Translations under genes and position numbers: made by a program
In this document: positions 55,422 through 64,000 of the stretch, piece by piece
Numbering within the stretch: position 1 is the first letter of the stretch
Layout: each line of letters starts with the position of its first letter
NCBI GenBank assembly: GCA_015039365.1
Contig: WION01000063.1
Span: 124,001-188,000 of the forward strand
Direction: 5' to 3'
From: Amanita rubescens
Taxonomy: Eukaryota > Basidiomycota > Agaricomycetes > Agaricales > Amanitaceae
Length of the DNA stretch: 64,000 bases
Notes under the pieces: model-generated
What the model was told of the DNA's origin: nothing
Database searches by the model: none
What the model saw: the letters and a program-made list of their open reading frames with translations, nothing else

Positions 55422-58400
55422 ATGTCCGAAGATTCAGCATCACTCTCCACTGTCCCCTTACTTAAGGGAGACAATTACCGCTTGTGGGCTCGCAAAATGA
55501 CAGCCTATTTACAAGTAAAAGGAATCTACAAATACATGAGAGATTCCTTCATCCAACCGCTAGATCTAAACGTCACCGAGCAGGCAACACTCGAAGCTCA
55601 TGACTTCGACGCGATGTTACCTGCAGAAGAAGGTGCAGCTCCACTACCGGCCCCAATACCGGCAAATATTCAAGCATTATTAGATCAGAGGGACACATAT
55701 TTAGAGTGGCTCTCTGATAACGAGAAAGCCCTGGGTTCTATTATGCTCCGTTTGAGCGATTCTATCGCGGAGATATATGACACAGGAGCCCATCTCAATG
55801 CAAGGGTCCTTTGGGTCGCCTTGCGACAAAGATATGGGGATACCGGCCGAACCGGTACTTTCAACGAATTCCAGGCTGCCCTGGATTGGAAGCTTGATGA
55901 AAGAAGGGACCCTGAACAGTCCCTTAATGAAATAATCGCCAAATTTGAGCGATTAAGTGGACAGGGTTTCTCGCTACCCGAAGAACAAAAAGCGATGATA
56001 ATTGTCCGCGGAGTACCGCATCGTTGGGACAATTTTGTAGGAGCCGTTTTGGCAACTGCACCAGCGGCTGGTCTAACAGTCCAGCACGTTGCAATTCAGA
56101 TCAGGGAAGAATGGAGAAGGCGACACTCGGCTGTCGCACATACGACCGCACAAATGGCGCGGGGTGACCTGCAACAAAGAATTGGTGGACAAGCACCCTG
56201 GCAAGGTCGTGGGCGAGGACGTGGACGAGGCCGCGGAGGATTCCGTGGCCGTGGACGTGGTCGTGGTGGTTTTCAACCATACACACCACAAAACCAGCAA
56301 CCAGTAGTGGGAGCTGGCAATGCTCCGAGGTTACCGGAGCAACAGCAGCAGTGGCAGGGTCAAATGACCAATCAAACACGTGGCCGTAACTGGCAACGTA
56401 ATAGGCAACTTCGCCAAACTGCGAAGGCCAACCGAGCGGCAGCACGAGCTGACGCTCATCAAGTAACTTCTGGCATAACCTATACTGGGCAAAACCAAAC
56501 TCAGTATACTGCTGCACCGGCCATACTTGGCCACCATTCCATTGTACCATTTGTACAAGGATCGTCCACTGGGAGAATAGAAGAAGTCACTCCCATGCAA
56601 GAAGAACCCCTTATAGAAGGGGCATATGATGATCAGCCGAATGATAACTTCACGGCTTTTGACGATTATGATATGAAGAATTATGATGATTCTGCATATG
56701 ATGATTACTATAACGACGAGTGGGTAAAATCTTATTTTAGTGCGGATTGGGCTAACTCTTATTCAGTGGACGTATGTAAAACAATCTCAGATTCTGTAAT
56801 TGTATATAACATGGAATGTAATAAAAATTCATGTAAATCCAAAAACGTCCCAATGAGAGTTAGCCCTATAAGTCCAAACTATAAAAATAAGGTTCATATT
56901 GCCTATCCAATGCATACAACGGGAAATCAACATCAGCACATAATATGTGCTGGTAGAACGGATAATTGCAAATGTCCTTCCTGTTGTACAGAACGGACTG
57001 GAGAAACACTATGGATGTGTGACTCTGGTGCATCTGAGCATTTTACCTTTAATCTGAACGATTTTTCAGATTATAAACCTTTTGATAAAGTAAAACTGGT
57101 AAAAACCGCAGATGGCACATCCGATCTAATTGGACAAGGCACTGTTATTTTTATTCATAAATTATCTAATGGAACAAGCCACCTTGTGAAACTGTACCCC
57201 GTGTTATACATGCCACGTCTTAACATACGACTTGTTTCGAACGGCATGTTGTGTAAGCAAGGGTTACTGGCGTCACAAGACGATCAACGGATCACCTTTT
57301 CCTATAAAGATGGTAAAAAGGAAATATATCTTGAAGCAAGTTATCGCAATCAAGATACATTGACTTTATGCACAGGACGTATTGTTCATAAAAACGTCCA
57401 CAAAGTGCCACCATTCTTTGAAAGAGAATCTGTCAATACATATACACACGTTGATAAGGCTCCACCTGTTGAAACTTATACAGTAAATGAAAGCGTATCA
57501 ACGTACGATATATGGCATAAACGTCTAGGTCACCCTAGTAAAGACGTGTTCCAACATTTACATGGACACGTAAAAGGGTTTGAAAAAGGCGATCTTCCCA
57601 AACCATCCCCAAATCTTCGATGTGAAGGATGCTTAAAAGGAAAAATGAAGGCAAAAACTTACAAGGAATCCAAAAAGCGGGCATCACGTCCACTTGAAAT
57701 GATCCACATGGACTTAAAAGAGTTTCCAACTCAGTCTTATCACAAATACAAGTATATACTTGTTGTGGTCGATGATTATTCATCGTATGTATGGATCGGA
57801 TTCCTTAAACACAAGTCAGATACAGCTGAAGTGTTCCAGCGATGGTTCACGAAAGTTTCTGCACTTAACAAACGAATACTCTACCTCCGTTCCGATCGAG
57901 GGGGGGAATTCGTAAATAAAACCTTTAAAAATTTCCTTGACAAAAATGGCATTCAACACCAAACATCGGCACCTCATATACATCAGCAAAATGGACGAGC
58001 CGAACGAATGATTCAGACTTTAAATGATAAGTCTGAAGCTATGCGGCTCGATGCATGTATACCGAGATCATGGTGGGAATTTTCAATCGAAACAGCTGTA
58101 CACGTATACAATAGAACCCCAATTGTGCGTGGCAACTGGAAAACGCCTTGGGAACTTTTATATAGTTCCCTTCCTGACGTTCAATACTTTAAAGTATTTG
58201 GATGTGAAGCTTGGGTTTTTATCCCAGTTGAAAAACGTTCTGATAAATTATCTCCAAAATCAGAACTTATGACCTTTGTCGGGTATGAACTAGGATCAAA
58301 AGCATATAAATTTATGGATTCCAATAATACACTAGTCATATCCGCCCAAGCCACATTCTTTGAAGACAGATTTCCTCGTAAAGGAAAAAGTGATATTATT

Positions 58401-61400
58401 ATTACTAAAGATCTTGCACCAATCCTTCTCGATAATCGAGACACTAATAATGGTATTCCATCCCCTTCCCCTGCTAGGGGAAGACAACTTGGTCGCAGGC
58501 GCACACAATCTCCTCTACCAGCTGACTCTGTAGAGGGAGGAGATCCTGAAAGCGACTCAAGCTCCAGCTCAGGTCACTCGGGCGATAAACCGGCATCAGT
58601 AAAACGAGAATCATTATCACCCCTATCAGATGGCCTTAAAACTCCGTCTTGGGGATTAAAATCTCGTAGTCCAACACCGGACGATGCTGATAGACCGGAT
58701 AGTCCTGATATCAGAAAAGGTTCCACCATGGATGATCTTAGAAGGAGATTCCAAGAAACCATGAGGAACATTGACGATGAACTAGAGGACCTTGAAGATG
58801 GAGAAAGAACTCGCCTGCTGGAACAGAATAGTGGACTTCGTGACAGGCACACGAATATAGAAATTCGTAGACGCAATGCGGATGAAATTCTTAAAAAATT
58901 CATCCCTGACAGAAGTCCACCATGTACGAATACTAGAGAACAAGTCTTAGATATTAGAAAAAGACTTGCAGAAAGATTCGCACCAGATAGGAATCTTGAA
59001 CGAACTAATGAAGATCGTAAAACAATCTCTGAATTTAAAAAGGAGATTGATGAACAAATTCCGATGCCAGATCTAACTTTTAATAAAGTTAGAGAGGAAT
59101 TTGGCAAACGATCAACCGTTCAAAAACCTATAAATCCAGCAGATTATATCCCTGAAACAATTAGACCATCATCCAAAGCCATGGGAAAACGTAGAGAAAG
59201 ATCCAAATCTTTAGATAGATCTCATAGACCTCGTAGCAGACAGAGGCTAAACGAACCCACTCCAGTGGTACCCCCACCGGCAGTAGTTCCCCGAAGATCT
59301 AATCGCGTTCCCAAGCCAATTATACGTAAAGACAATGCGTATGGTGAAAAGAAAGCAGTTGAAATAGAAAAAGAAATTCTCAGACAAAGAGATCTGATTA
59401 AATATCAGATTGACAATTACGAGAATGACTTTGGTGGTCGTATCCCGAATAAGGATGCGGCTGCACGCTTCAATCCAACTGCTAAAACACCACCTTCAAG
59501 ATCTATGGATATAGATCCCAAAGCAACAGTGGCTAGGATGATCAAAGAGTGCGGAAATGACTTCATGCATTTCTTACTCGCAAATATGATACCAAGAGAA
59601 GAAATTCGAACGTATCAATATAGGGATATATATAAGATCAAAGGTGAAAATATTGATCTATATAAGCAGTGGCGAACTGCTATGGAAGACGAGTTCAAAT
59701 CTCTACAAAATAGAGATATATGGGAATTAATGGAATTACCAAAAGGGCGTAACCCAATAAAGTGTCGTTGGGTTTATGATATTAAGTCGGATGGCCGTAA
59801 AAAGGCACGACTTGTCGCCAAAGGCTTTAGCCAACGCCCGGGATTGGATTATGATGAAACATTCTCGCCGGTAGCGAGATATGAAACTATTAGACTTCTT
59901 CTGGCAACAAGTGCTTTAGAAAATTGGGATATTGAAGCACTTGACGTTAAAACCGCTTTCCTCTATGGCGACTTAGACGAGGAAATATATATGCAACAAC
60001 CAGAAGGTTTCATCATTAAAGGACAAGAATCTAAAGTATATAAACTTAAGAAAGCTATTTATGGCTTAAAACAAGCATCGTACGCTTGGAATAAACAAGC
60101 AGACAAATCCTTGAAGTCCCTAGGATTTAAACGATGCTTAGCCGACTCTGGCATATACGTCAGAACCACAGATAAAGATATTACCATATGTGTAATATAT
60201 GTGGACGACATACTTTTCATAGGAGACAGAACCGAAACAATTTCATATATCAAAAAGGAGTTTATGAAAATGTGGGAATGTCGTGACCTAGGAAAAGTCA
60301 AAGAATACTTGGGCATTAGAATCAATTACGACCGAGCAATTGGTATGCTTGTAATAGATCAAGCTGCCTATGCAAAGACAGTCGTCGAACGCTTTGGCTT
60401 GTTAAATTGCAAGCCGGTGTCAACTCCTTTACCTGCAGGATATGTACCTGCTAAAAACACCTCTGAAGCATCCTCCGAGGATAGATCCTATTATCAACAA
60501 ATAATTGGATCGTTGCTATATCTCGCCTTAGGAACTAGGCCTGATATTGCTTATGCTGTTATTTTAATGTCGCAATTTTCTGTTAATCCATCATACGACC
60601 ACATCCAAAGGGCGCTTTATATAGTAAAATATATAGCGCACACCCTTGACACACGAATAACCTATTCCAGAAATGGGAAAGGCTTCGTTGCCTATGCAGA
60701 CGCTGATTGGGCATCTGACAGAGAGACTAGAGTCTCGGTTACAGGCTATGCCTTAACTTTGGCAGGGGGTGCAGTTTGTTGGGTTTCTCGAAAACAGAAA
60801 ACAGTTGCGTTGTCATCAACAGAAGCTGAATATATGGCAATGTCCGATGCCTCACGTCAAATTATGTGGGTGCTAAACCTATACCAAGAATTAGGTTTCC
60901 CTTTGGGCGGCATTGATCTCCTTTGCGACAATCAGGGTGCGATATTTCTGGCATCAAACCCTGCACAACAGCACAAATCAAAGCACATTTCTATTCGCTA
61001 TCATTACATTAGGGAACGTGTTGAACAAAAAGAGATCAATCTTTATTACGTTCCCACCAATCAACAAATAGCGGACTTAATGACTAAGAACCTGAATAGA
61101 GAGAAAATTCAATTCTTTATAAATGAATTAGGAATCACCGTTAATGTTACTCCATATCCCACTATCAAAATGCATAGTGCAAGTCACTGGATACACCTTT
61201 CAGCCGAAGGGTTAAATGGAGTTGAAGCAACATTCATGTATACGAACAAGCGTCAAAATTTCATTCGTGATATGCTTGATCCGAAAGTACCAAAGGATAC
61301 GTTCATGAATAGAAAAGAAGATCTTCTGCCGAAACCAGTTAGAGATCGTATTATGAAGATATACGAACCTATAAGGCAATCAAAGATCAAAAGATCGTTT

Positions 61401-61517
61401 AAACGAGAAGACATTAATATGTTGGACTCGTGGAATCTTTTAGAGACATTGACGGATGAAAACAAATTCCTAGTAGAGTTCATTAAGAAGAAATGGCGAA
61501 TAAATATTCTAGGATGA
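55422..61517 (+). CDS. Copia Gag-Pol polyprotein
   Basis: One uninterrupted ORF of 2031 aa. Domains in order: Gag-like LLKGDNYRLWARKM (12-30), an RGG-rich tract at about 265-300 in place of a zinc knuckle, aspartic protease MCDSGASEHF (about 534), pre-integrase IWHKRLGHPS (about 697), integrase core (MDLKEF about 762, RSDRGGEF about 825, NGRAERM about 860), RT (YDETFSPVARYETIR about 1476; YVDDI about 1593), RNase H (DADWASD about 1757; SSTEAEYMA about 1800). About 150 residues follow the usual end. The order protease, integrase, RT and RNase H defines Ty1/copia. No stop or frameshift occurs. The element is likely competent. Confidence 0.9.
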   Translation: MSEDSASLSTVPLLKGDNYRLWARKMTAYLQVKGIYKYMRDSFIQPLDLNVTEQATLEAHDFDAMLPAEEGAAPLPAPIPANIQALLDQRDTYLEWLSDNEKALGSIMLRLSDSIAEIYDTGAHLNARVLWVALRQRYGDTGRTGTFNEFQAALDWKLDERRDPEQSLNEIIAKFERLSGQGFSLPEEQKAMIIVRGVPHRWDNFVGAVLATAPAAGLTVQHVAIQIREEWRRRHSAVAHTTAQMARGDLQQRIGGQAPWQGRGRGRGRGRGGFRGRGRGRGGFQPYTPQNQQPVVGAGNAPRLPEQQQQWQGQMTNQTRGRNWQRNRQLRQTAKANRAAARADAHQVTSGITYTGQNQTQYTAAPAILGHHSIVPFVQGSSTGRIEEVTPMQEEPLIEGAYDDQPNDNFTAFDDYDMKNYDDSAYDDYYNDEWVKSYFSADWANSYSVDVCKTISDSVIVYNMECNKNSCKSKNVPMRVSPISPNYKNKVHIAYPMHTTGNQHQHIICAGRTDNCKCPSCCTERTGETLWMCDSGASEHFTFNLNDFSDYKPFDKVKLVKTADGTSDLIGQGTVIFIHKLSNGTSHLVKLYPVLYMPRLNIRLVSNGMLCKQGLLASQDDQRITFSYKDGKKEIYLEASYRNQDTLTLCTGRIVHKNVHKVPPFFERESVNTYTHVDKAPPVETYTVNESVSTYDIWHKRLGHPSKDVFQHLHGHVKGFEKGDLPKPSPNLRCEGCLKGKMKAKTYKESKKRASRPLEMIHMDLKEFPTQSYHKYKYILVVVDDYSSYVWIGFLKHKSDTAEVFQRWFTKVSALNKRILYLRSDRGGEFVNKTFKNFLDKNGIQHQTSAPHIHQQNGRAERMIQTLNDKSEAMRLDACIPRSWWEFSIETAVHVYNRTPIVRGNWKTPWELLYSSLPDVQYFKVFGCEAWVFIPVEKRSDKLSPKSELMTFVGYELGSKAYKFMDSNNTLVISAQATFFEDRFPRKGKSDIIITKDLAPILLDNRDTNNGIPSPSPARGRQLGRRRTQSPLPADSVEGGDPESDSSSSSGHSGDKPASVKRESLSPLSDGLKTPSWGLKSRSPTPDDADRPDSPDIRKGSTMDDLRRRFQETMRNIDDELEDLEDGERTRLLEQNSGLRDRHTNIEIRRRNADEILKKFIPDRSPPCTNTREQVLDIRKRLAERFAPDRNLERTNEDRKTISEFKKEIDEQIPMPDLTFNKVREEFGKRSTVQKPINPADYIPETIRPSSKAMGKRRERSKSLDRSHRPRSRQRLNEPTPVVPPPAVVPRRSNRVPKPIIRKDNAYGEKKAVEIEKEILRQRDLIKYQIDNYENDFGGRIPNKDAAARFNPTAKTPPSRSMDIDPKATVARMIKECGNDFMHFLLANMIPREEIRTYQYRDIYKIKGENIDLYKQWRTAMEDEFKSLQNRDIWELMELPKGRNPIKCRWVYDIKSDGRKKARLVAKGFSQRPGLDYDETFSPVARYETIRLLLATSALENWDIEALDVKTAFLYGDLDEEIYMQQPEGFIIKGQESKVYKLKKAIYGLKQASYAWNKQADKSLKSLGFKRCLADSGIYVRTTDKDITICVIYVDDILFIGDRTETISYIKKEFMKMWECRDLGKVKEYLGIRINYDRAIGMLVIDQAAYAKTVVERFGLLNCKPVSTPLPAGYVPAKNTSEASSEDRSYYQQIIGSLLYLALGTRPDIAYAVILMSQFSVNPSYDHIQRALYIVKYIAHTLDTRITYSRNGKGFVAYADADWASDRETRVSVTGYALTLAGGAVCWVSRKQKTVALSSTEAEYMAMSDASRQIMWVLNLYQELGFPLGGIDLLCDNQGAIFLASNPAQQHKSKHISIRYHYIRERVEQKEINLYYVPTNQQIADLMTKNLNREKIQFFINELGITVNVTPYPTIKMHSASHWIHLSAEGLNGVEATFMYTNKRQNFIRDMLDPKVPKDTFMNRKEDLLPKPVRDRIMKIYEPIRQSKIKRSFKREDINMLDSWNLLETLTDENKFLVEFIKKKWRINILG

Positions 61518-61520
61518 CTT

Positions 61521-61532
61521 AGCGAGGGGGTG
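61521..61532 (+). promoter_or_regulatory. Copia polypurine tract
   Basis: AGCGAGGGGGTG lies immediately before the 3' LTR at 61533, in the place where plus-strand DNA synthesis begins. Confidence 0.7.
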
Positions 61533-61936
61533 TGACGAAGTTATCTTATCTAATCTAAGATAACAAGGAGATCTTATCTTATCTGCTTACTAAGCAGATT
61601 AGGATATATATAGATAGAACCTTGTAGAAGGTTCTAGTACGCTTGCGTCATCCTTACTGCGGATGGCGCCATATGACACCATAGCTGCGCATGACATCAG
61701 CGCAGCTCCATATTTCCATATATGAGTATGACATATGTAGTTACATATATTTACCTATGTTGTTACCTATTAGGACACAGACAGTATATAAACCTGCCAT
61801 GTACCGTAGAATAGGAACAAGCTCTCTTAACCTCCTACCACCATCTTCTCAGCTGAGTGGTCAGCTACTGTACACATCGGGTAAGCTATCGCTTTAACTC
61901 CTCGACGCTGCGCTACTGGGCGTTTCCCTTTCGTCA
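61533..61936 (+). repeat. 3' LTR of the copia element, 404 bp
   Basis: Matches the 5' LTR at every base I compared. It ends TCGTCA and is followed by ATGTC (61937-61941). Confidence 0.85.
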
Positions 61937-61941
61937 ATGTC
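61937..61941 (+). repeat. 5-bp target duplication of the copia element, right (ATGTC)
   Basis: Copy of the 53610-53614 bases; RecQ coding sequence resumes here. Confidence 0.85.
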
Positions 61942-62887
61942 ATCAGGTGTAATCGACAACGTCAAGAAAGTCTTGCACCTTCGTGAAGAAGCTTTATTCA
62001 TTTCCCGTTGCTCTACTGATCGCACCAACATCAAGATACTCGTCTGCCCAATTCTCAATCCCATTCGCACGTTCCGGGACCTTTCGTTCTTATTATGCAA
62101 CTGGAAGCTTGGTGATCCACCACCGCCGAAGTTTCTGGTCTTTTTCGACAACATCAACGAGTCTGTTTTAGCCGGCCTATTCTTGCGAAGCTTATTGCCT
62201 AAAGATCAACACCACCGTGTCAAGTGGTTCAATTCAGAGATGTCAGATAAGTTCAAGCGGAATGAAGCAGGACGGTTGGCTTGGGGTGAAACGTGGGGTC
62301 TGATGGCAACCGATTCATTCGGGATGGTGAGTTCACGTTAGCGCAAATTTACAATGTACTAAGGGATGCTCAGGGTATGGATCTACCTGACATCGCAATT
62401 GTTATCCAATGGCGTGCCACTCCATCTATATCAGCTCTTTGGCAACGATTTGGACGTTGCGTTCGTGATCCGACCCTTGAGGGTACTGCAATTTTTTTTG
62501 CCGAAAAGGAGTATTTCGACGTTCTCGCAAACGAAAAAAAGAAACGAAAGCGCAATTCTTCTTCTATCAAAATTGAACCAGGTACATCATCAACTGCCAA
62601 ACAAACTAAACTGGGGCCTTCTACAAGTCGGTCAGCGGCATCCCGGGACCACGAGGCTTCCGACGAAGAGGGAGAGGAGGAAGGGGAGGAGGAGGAGGAG
62701 GCGGAGGCGGAGGAGAAGGATGACTCTGATGATGCCGAGGATGAGAAGGATGACGAGAAGGGGAAGGGGAAGAAAAAGAAGCCCTCAACGTACTCGAGAA
62801 AGAAATCCAAAAAAGAGAAGATTGAACCTGCTGTTTTCACCTTGCTTAATGCCGATACCCGGGGGGTCAGTTGTCGCTGCCAGCCAT

Positions 62888-63508
62888 TCAGTGATCAGTT
62901 CGAAAATACAAAAGCTGGTGAGTTTCACATTTGTGACTGTATGACGTTTTGTCTGATATATTCAAGTATCCCTCCACCTTGAATGTGACCCGAGTATGCT
63001 CAACGGTTGTGACCGCTGCCGTCCGGCTGTCATTGAGACGTGCTGTGATATACACAACCCGGAGCTTGCTAGTCTGTACAGATAGCAAGATATCGAGCAG
63101 AGCCCAGAGCAGAGGAGCAGTATCAGCTACATCCGAAGCCAAGTCCTCAAGATCAAAGTCATCAATATCCTCTGGTGTTGCTTGTTGGGCCGAGAAATTC
63201 CATCCAGCACTTGGCTTGACAAGGTCCTTGATTTCACGCACATAGACACGGTGCAGAGCCTCACAAGCAGCCTTCTCAGCATTCCTAGGCAATTTGGCAT
63301 GTCTTAACAGACTCCTGAGGACGTCACCAGACTGCTGAAGTAGCTCAGCAGTGTATGCGCTGCTCTTGAAGCGCCGCTCGGTCAAGAGAGCAATGACGAG
63401 GTCCGGAATTGAGCAGCCAGATGCATCAAATGCATCCAATATAGCCGTAAAGTCCCTTTGAGGTAGTGGCTGTATGCCCTGTACTTGTGGCTGTTGTAAC
63501 TCAGGCAT
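62888..63508 (-). CDS. N-terminal part of a repeated-family protein, convergent with RecQ
   Basis: The ORF from the ATG at 63508 encodes 206 aa. Blocks include FTAILDAFDASGCSIPDLVIALLT, VYVREIKDLVKPSAGWNFSA and DIDDFDLEDLASDVADTAPLLWALLDILL. From memory these resemble the N-terminal part of proteins grouped as DUF6589 in mushrooms, but I am not sure. Only this N-terminal portion is present; the rest of that family would continue after LLSVQ. The reading frame past 63085 runs antisense through the RecQ 3' end, and that tail is probably not native protein. The gene is therefore likely truncated by the element's structure. Confidence 0.4.
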   Translation of the reverse strand: MPELQQPQVQGIQPLPQRDFTAILDAFDASGCSIPDLVIALLTERRFKSSAYTAELLQQSGDVLRSLLRHAKLPRNAEKAACEALHRVYVREIKDLVKPSAGWNFSAQQATPEDIDDFDLEDLASDVADTAPLLWALLDILLSVQTSKLRVVYITARLNDSRTAAVTTVEHTRVTFKVEGYLNISDKTSYSHKCETHQLLYFRTDH

Positions 63509-63731
63509 TGTCGAGCAGAAGGATAGTGCATATATACATCTAGTATTTCGACGTTCCCCCGACGCTGTACGACGTACATATTTTTAGAAATACATTTCAA
63601 GGTCCGCCGCGGCCGAAGCCAAACGTGACAACTGGTGACAACGCGGGACGTTGTTGACGCATGTTATTTGCCAGTCCCTCCAGAGCGACATGCTTACATA
63701 ACGAGCGATGCTGGGACTGGGTAGGAGTCTG

Positions 63732-63740
63732 GACATCCGT
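63732..63740 (+). repeat. 9-bp target-site duplication (GACATCCGT), right
   Basis: Shared between the right end of element 1 and the left end of element 2; identical to 52675-52683. Confidence 0.75.
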
Positions 63741-64000
63741 CAGACTCCTACCCAGTCCCAGCATCGCTCGTTATGTAAGCATATTGCTCTGGAGGGACTG
63801 GCAAATAACATGCGTCAACAACGTCGCGATTGCGTTACTTTCTGTGACACCCGTTCGGACTTTGAATAACTTGAGCGTGCGTTTGGCCATGCCGTATGGC
63901 TCAGTTGCATGGCATGCCCGTCCCCTGGCCACAATTGCTCGGCTTGACAAAAGGTGAGTGATATATCAATTCTTGTACCATATTTGACCCTCTGACTTAA
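63741..64000 (+). mobile_element. Start of a second RecQ element
   Basis: From 63741 the sequence repeats 52684-52960 in the same orientation: CAGACTCCTACCC, GTTATGTAAGC, GGAGGGACTGGCAAATAAC, then the 5'UTR intron donor GACAAAAGGTGAGTG. The window ends before its RecQ start codon. It carries several differences from element 1, so it is not simply a recent tandem copy. Confidence 0.75.

Larger units (their letters stand above)
53615..61936 (+). mobile_element. Ty1/copia LTR retrotransposon, 8.3 kb, apparently intact
   Basis: LTRs of 404 bp at 53615-54018 and 61533-61936, with TGACGA...TCGTCA inverted ends and a 5-bp target duplication ATGTC. The LTRs appear identical base for base, so insertion was recent. 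There is a primer-binding site at 54019 and a purine tract AGCGAGGGGG just before the 3' LTR. The element has a long Gag-Pol ORF and two small upstream ORFs. It is inserted within the RecQ coding sequence. Confidence 0.9.
52980..63085 (+). pseudogene. RecQ-like DNA helicase, split by copia
   Basis: The first part (52980-53614) begins with the ATG at 52980 after a 5'UTR intron (about 52900-52960). It has motif I ATGSGKT, LNILGEQN, and motif II IDEAHCISQWG. The second (61942-63085) has FLVFFDN, DSFGM-GMDLPDI, the motif VI QRFGRCVRD and an acidic/Lys-rich linker (about 62570-62820). It ends with a Cys-rich tail (LECDPSMLNGCDRCRP...CCDIHNP), which likely binds zinc. Introns near 53328-53370, 62327-62371 and 62920-62967 keep frame. 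Two TGA codons (53391-53393 in RY-stop-V; 53532-53534 in GTF-stop-PEYRE) fit CGA to TGA. The gene is inactive. The type is RecQ helicase, not a Helitron. Confidence 0.8.
52684..63731 (+). mobile_element. TIR-bounded RecQ-helicase element (11 kb with nested copia)
   Basis: Left end CAGACTCCTACCCAGTC and right end GACTGGGTAGGAGTCTG are inverted. The inverted homology extends imperfectly for about 90 bp (also GTTATGTAAGC and CTCTGGAGGGACTGGCAAAT). Flanks are a 9-bp duplication. Without the copia insertion the element is about 2.7 kb. It holds a RecQ-like gene and, on the other strand, part of an unrelated repeated-family gene. No transposase is recognisable. A 9-bp target duplication with long termini resembles Mutator-like elements, but that is only an analogy. 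Confidence 0.75.

Noticed and set aside
52684..63731. Helitron as an explanation for the helicase element
   Set aside because: Helitrons lack inverted ends and target duplications and carry Rep/Pif1-type helicase. This is RecQ-like with DEAH and QRFGRCVRD motifs, inverted ends and 9-bp repeats.
1..64000. CRISPR arrays, rRNA, tRNA genes
   Set aside because: No regularly spaced repeats and no cloverleaf with T-loop were seen by eye. The primer site of copia is not a tRNA gene.

Overview
This is nuclear DNA of a filamentous basidiomycete, most likely Agaricomycetes; the species cannot be named. The basis is short 45-60 nt GT..AG introns in almost every gene, about 50% G+C, and gene families typical of mushrooms and their relatives: tyrosine-kinase-like kinases, a Crinkler-kinase fusion, a GH18 enzyme with a DGVDV-type active site, Tad-like LINEs, copia and gypsy LTR elements, and a RecQ-like helicase on a repeated element. 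No tRNA, rRNA or CRISPR array was seen.

Layout. 1-8 kb: tail of an unrecognised gene, a tail-to-tail pair of PD-(D/E)XK-like genes, a TKL kinase with repeated N-terminal modules, and a membrane-anchored glycosyltransferase. 8.6-11.7 kb: a decayed MYND-type remnant, a decayed UBA3 (NEDD8 E1) gene, and a small coiled-coil gene. 12.4-20.3 kb: a membrane-anchored protein, a secreted protein, a complete berberine-bridge-type FAD oxidase, a small CCCH-finger gene and a secreted/membrane hypothetical. 20.8-24.5 kb: a copper P-type ATPase. 24.6-28.6 kb: a gypsy-like relic with gag-protease only, whose 3' LTR lies about 100 bp upstream of the ATPase start codon. 30-35.7 kb: a GH18 enzyme, an ASCH/PUA-like protein, a class-I aminoacyl-tRNA-synthetase-like gene and an APC15-like gene. 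36.4-48 kb: a PB1 relic, then a hairpin MITE split by a 7.66-kb LINE with a 14-bp target duplication, then a broken CRN-kinase gene and a broken second copy of APC15. 48.4-52.6 kb: an atypical kinase and an unrecognised gene.

The most unusual region is 52675-64000. A RecQ-like helicase gene sits in an element with imperfect inverted termini of roughly 90 bp (CAGACTCC...GGAGTCTG) and a 9-bp target duplication. No transposase is visible. Its helicase gene has two TGA codons and was then split by an 8.3-kb copia element whose 404-bp LTRs look identical. A second copy of the RecQ element starts right after the shared 9-bp repeat and runs off the window. The MITE at 36.9/44.7 kb has the same termini, so it looks like a deletion derivative of this family.

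Many broken genes here carry stops that fit C:G to T:A transitions, such as CGA to TGA, CAG to TAG and TGG to TGA. This suggests RIP-like mutation or deamination of methylated cytosine. All splice models were made by eye from frame continuity and GT/AG sites, so exon edges are approximate.
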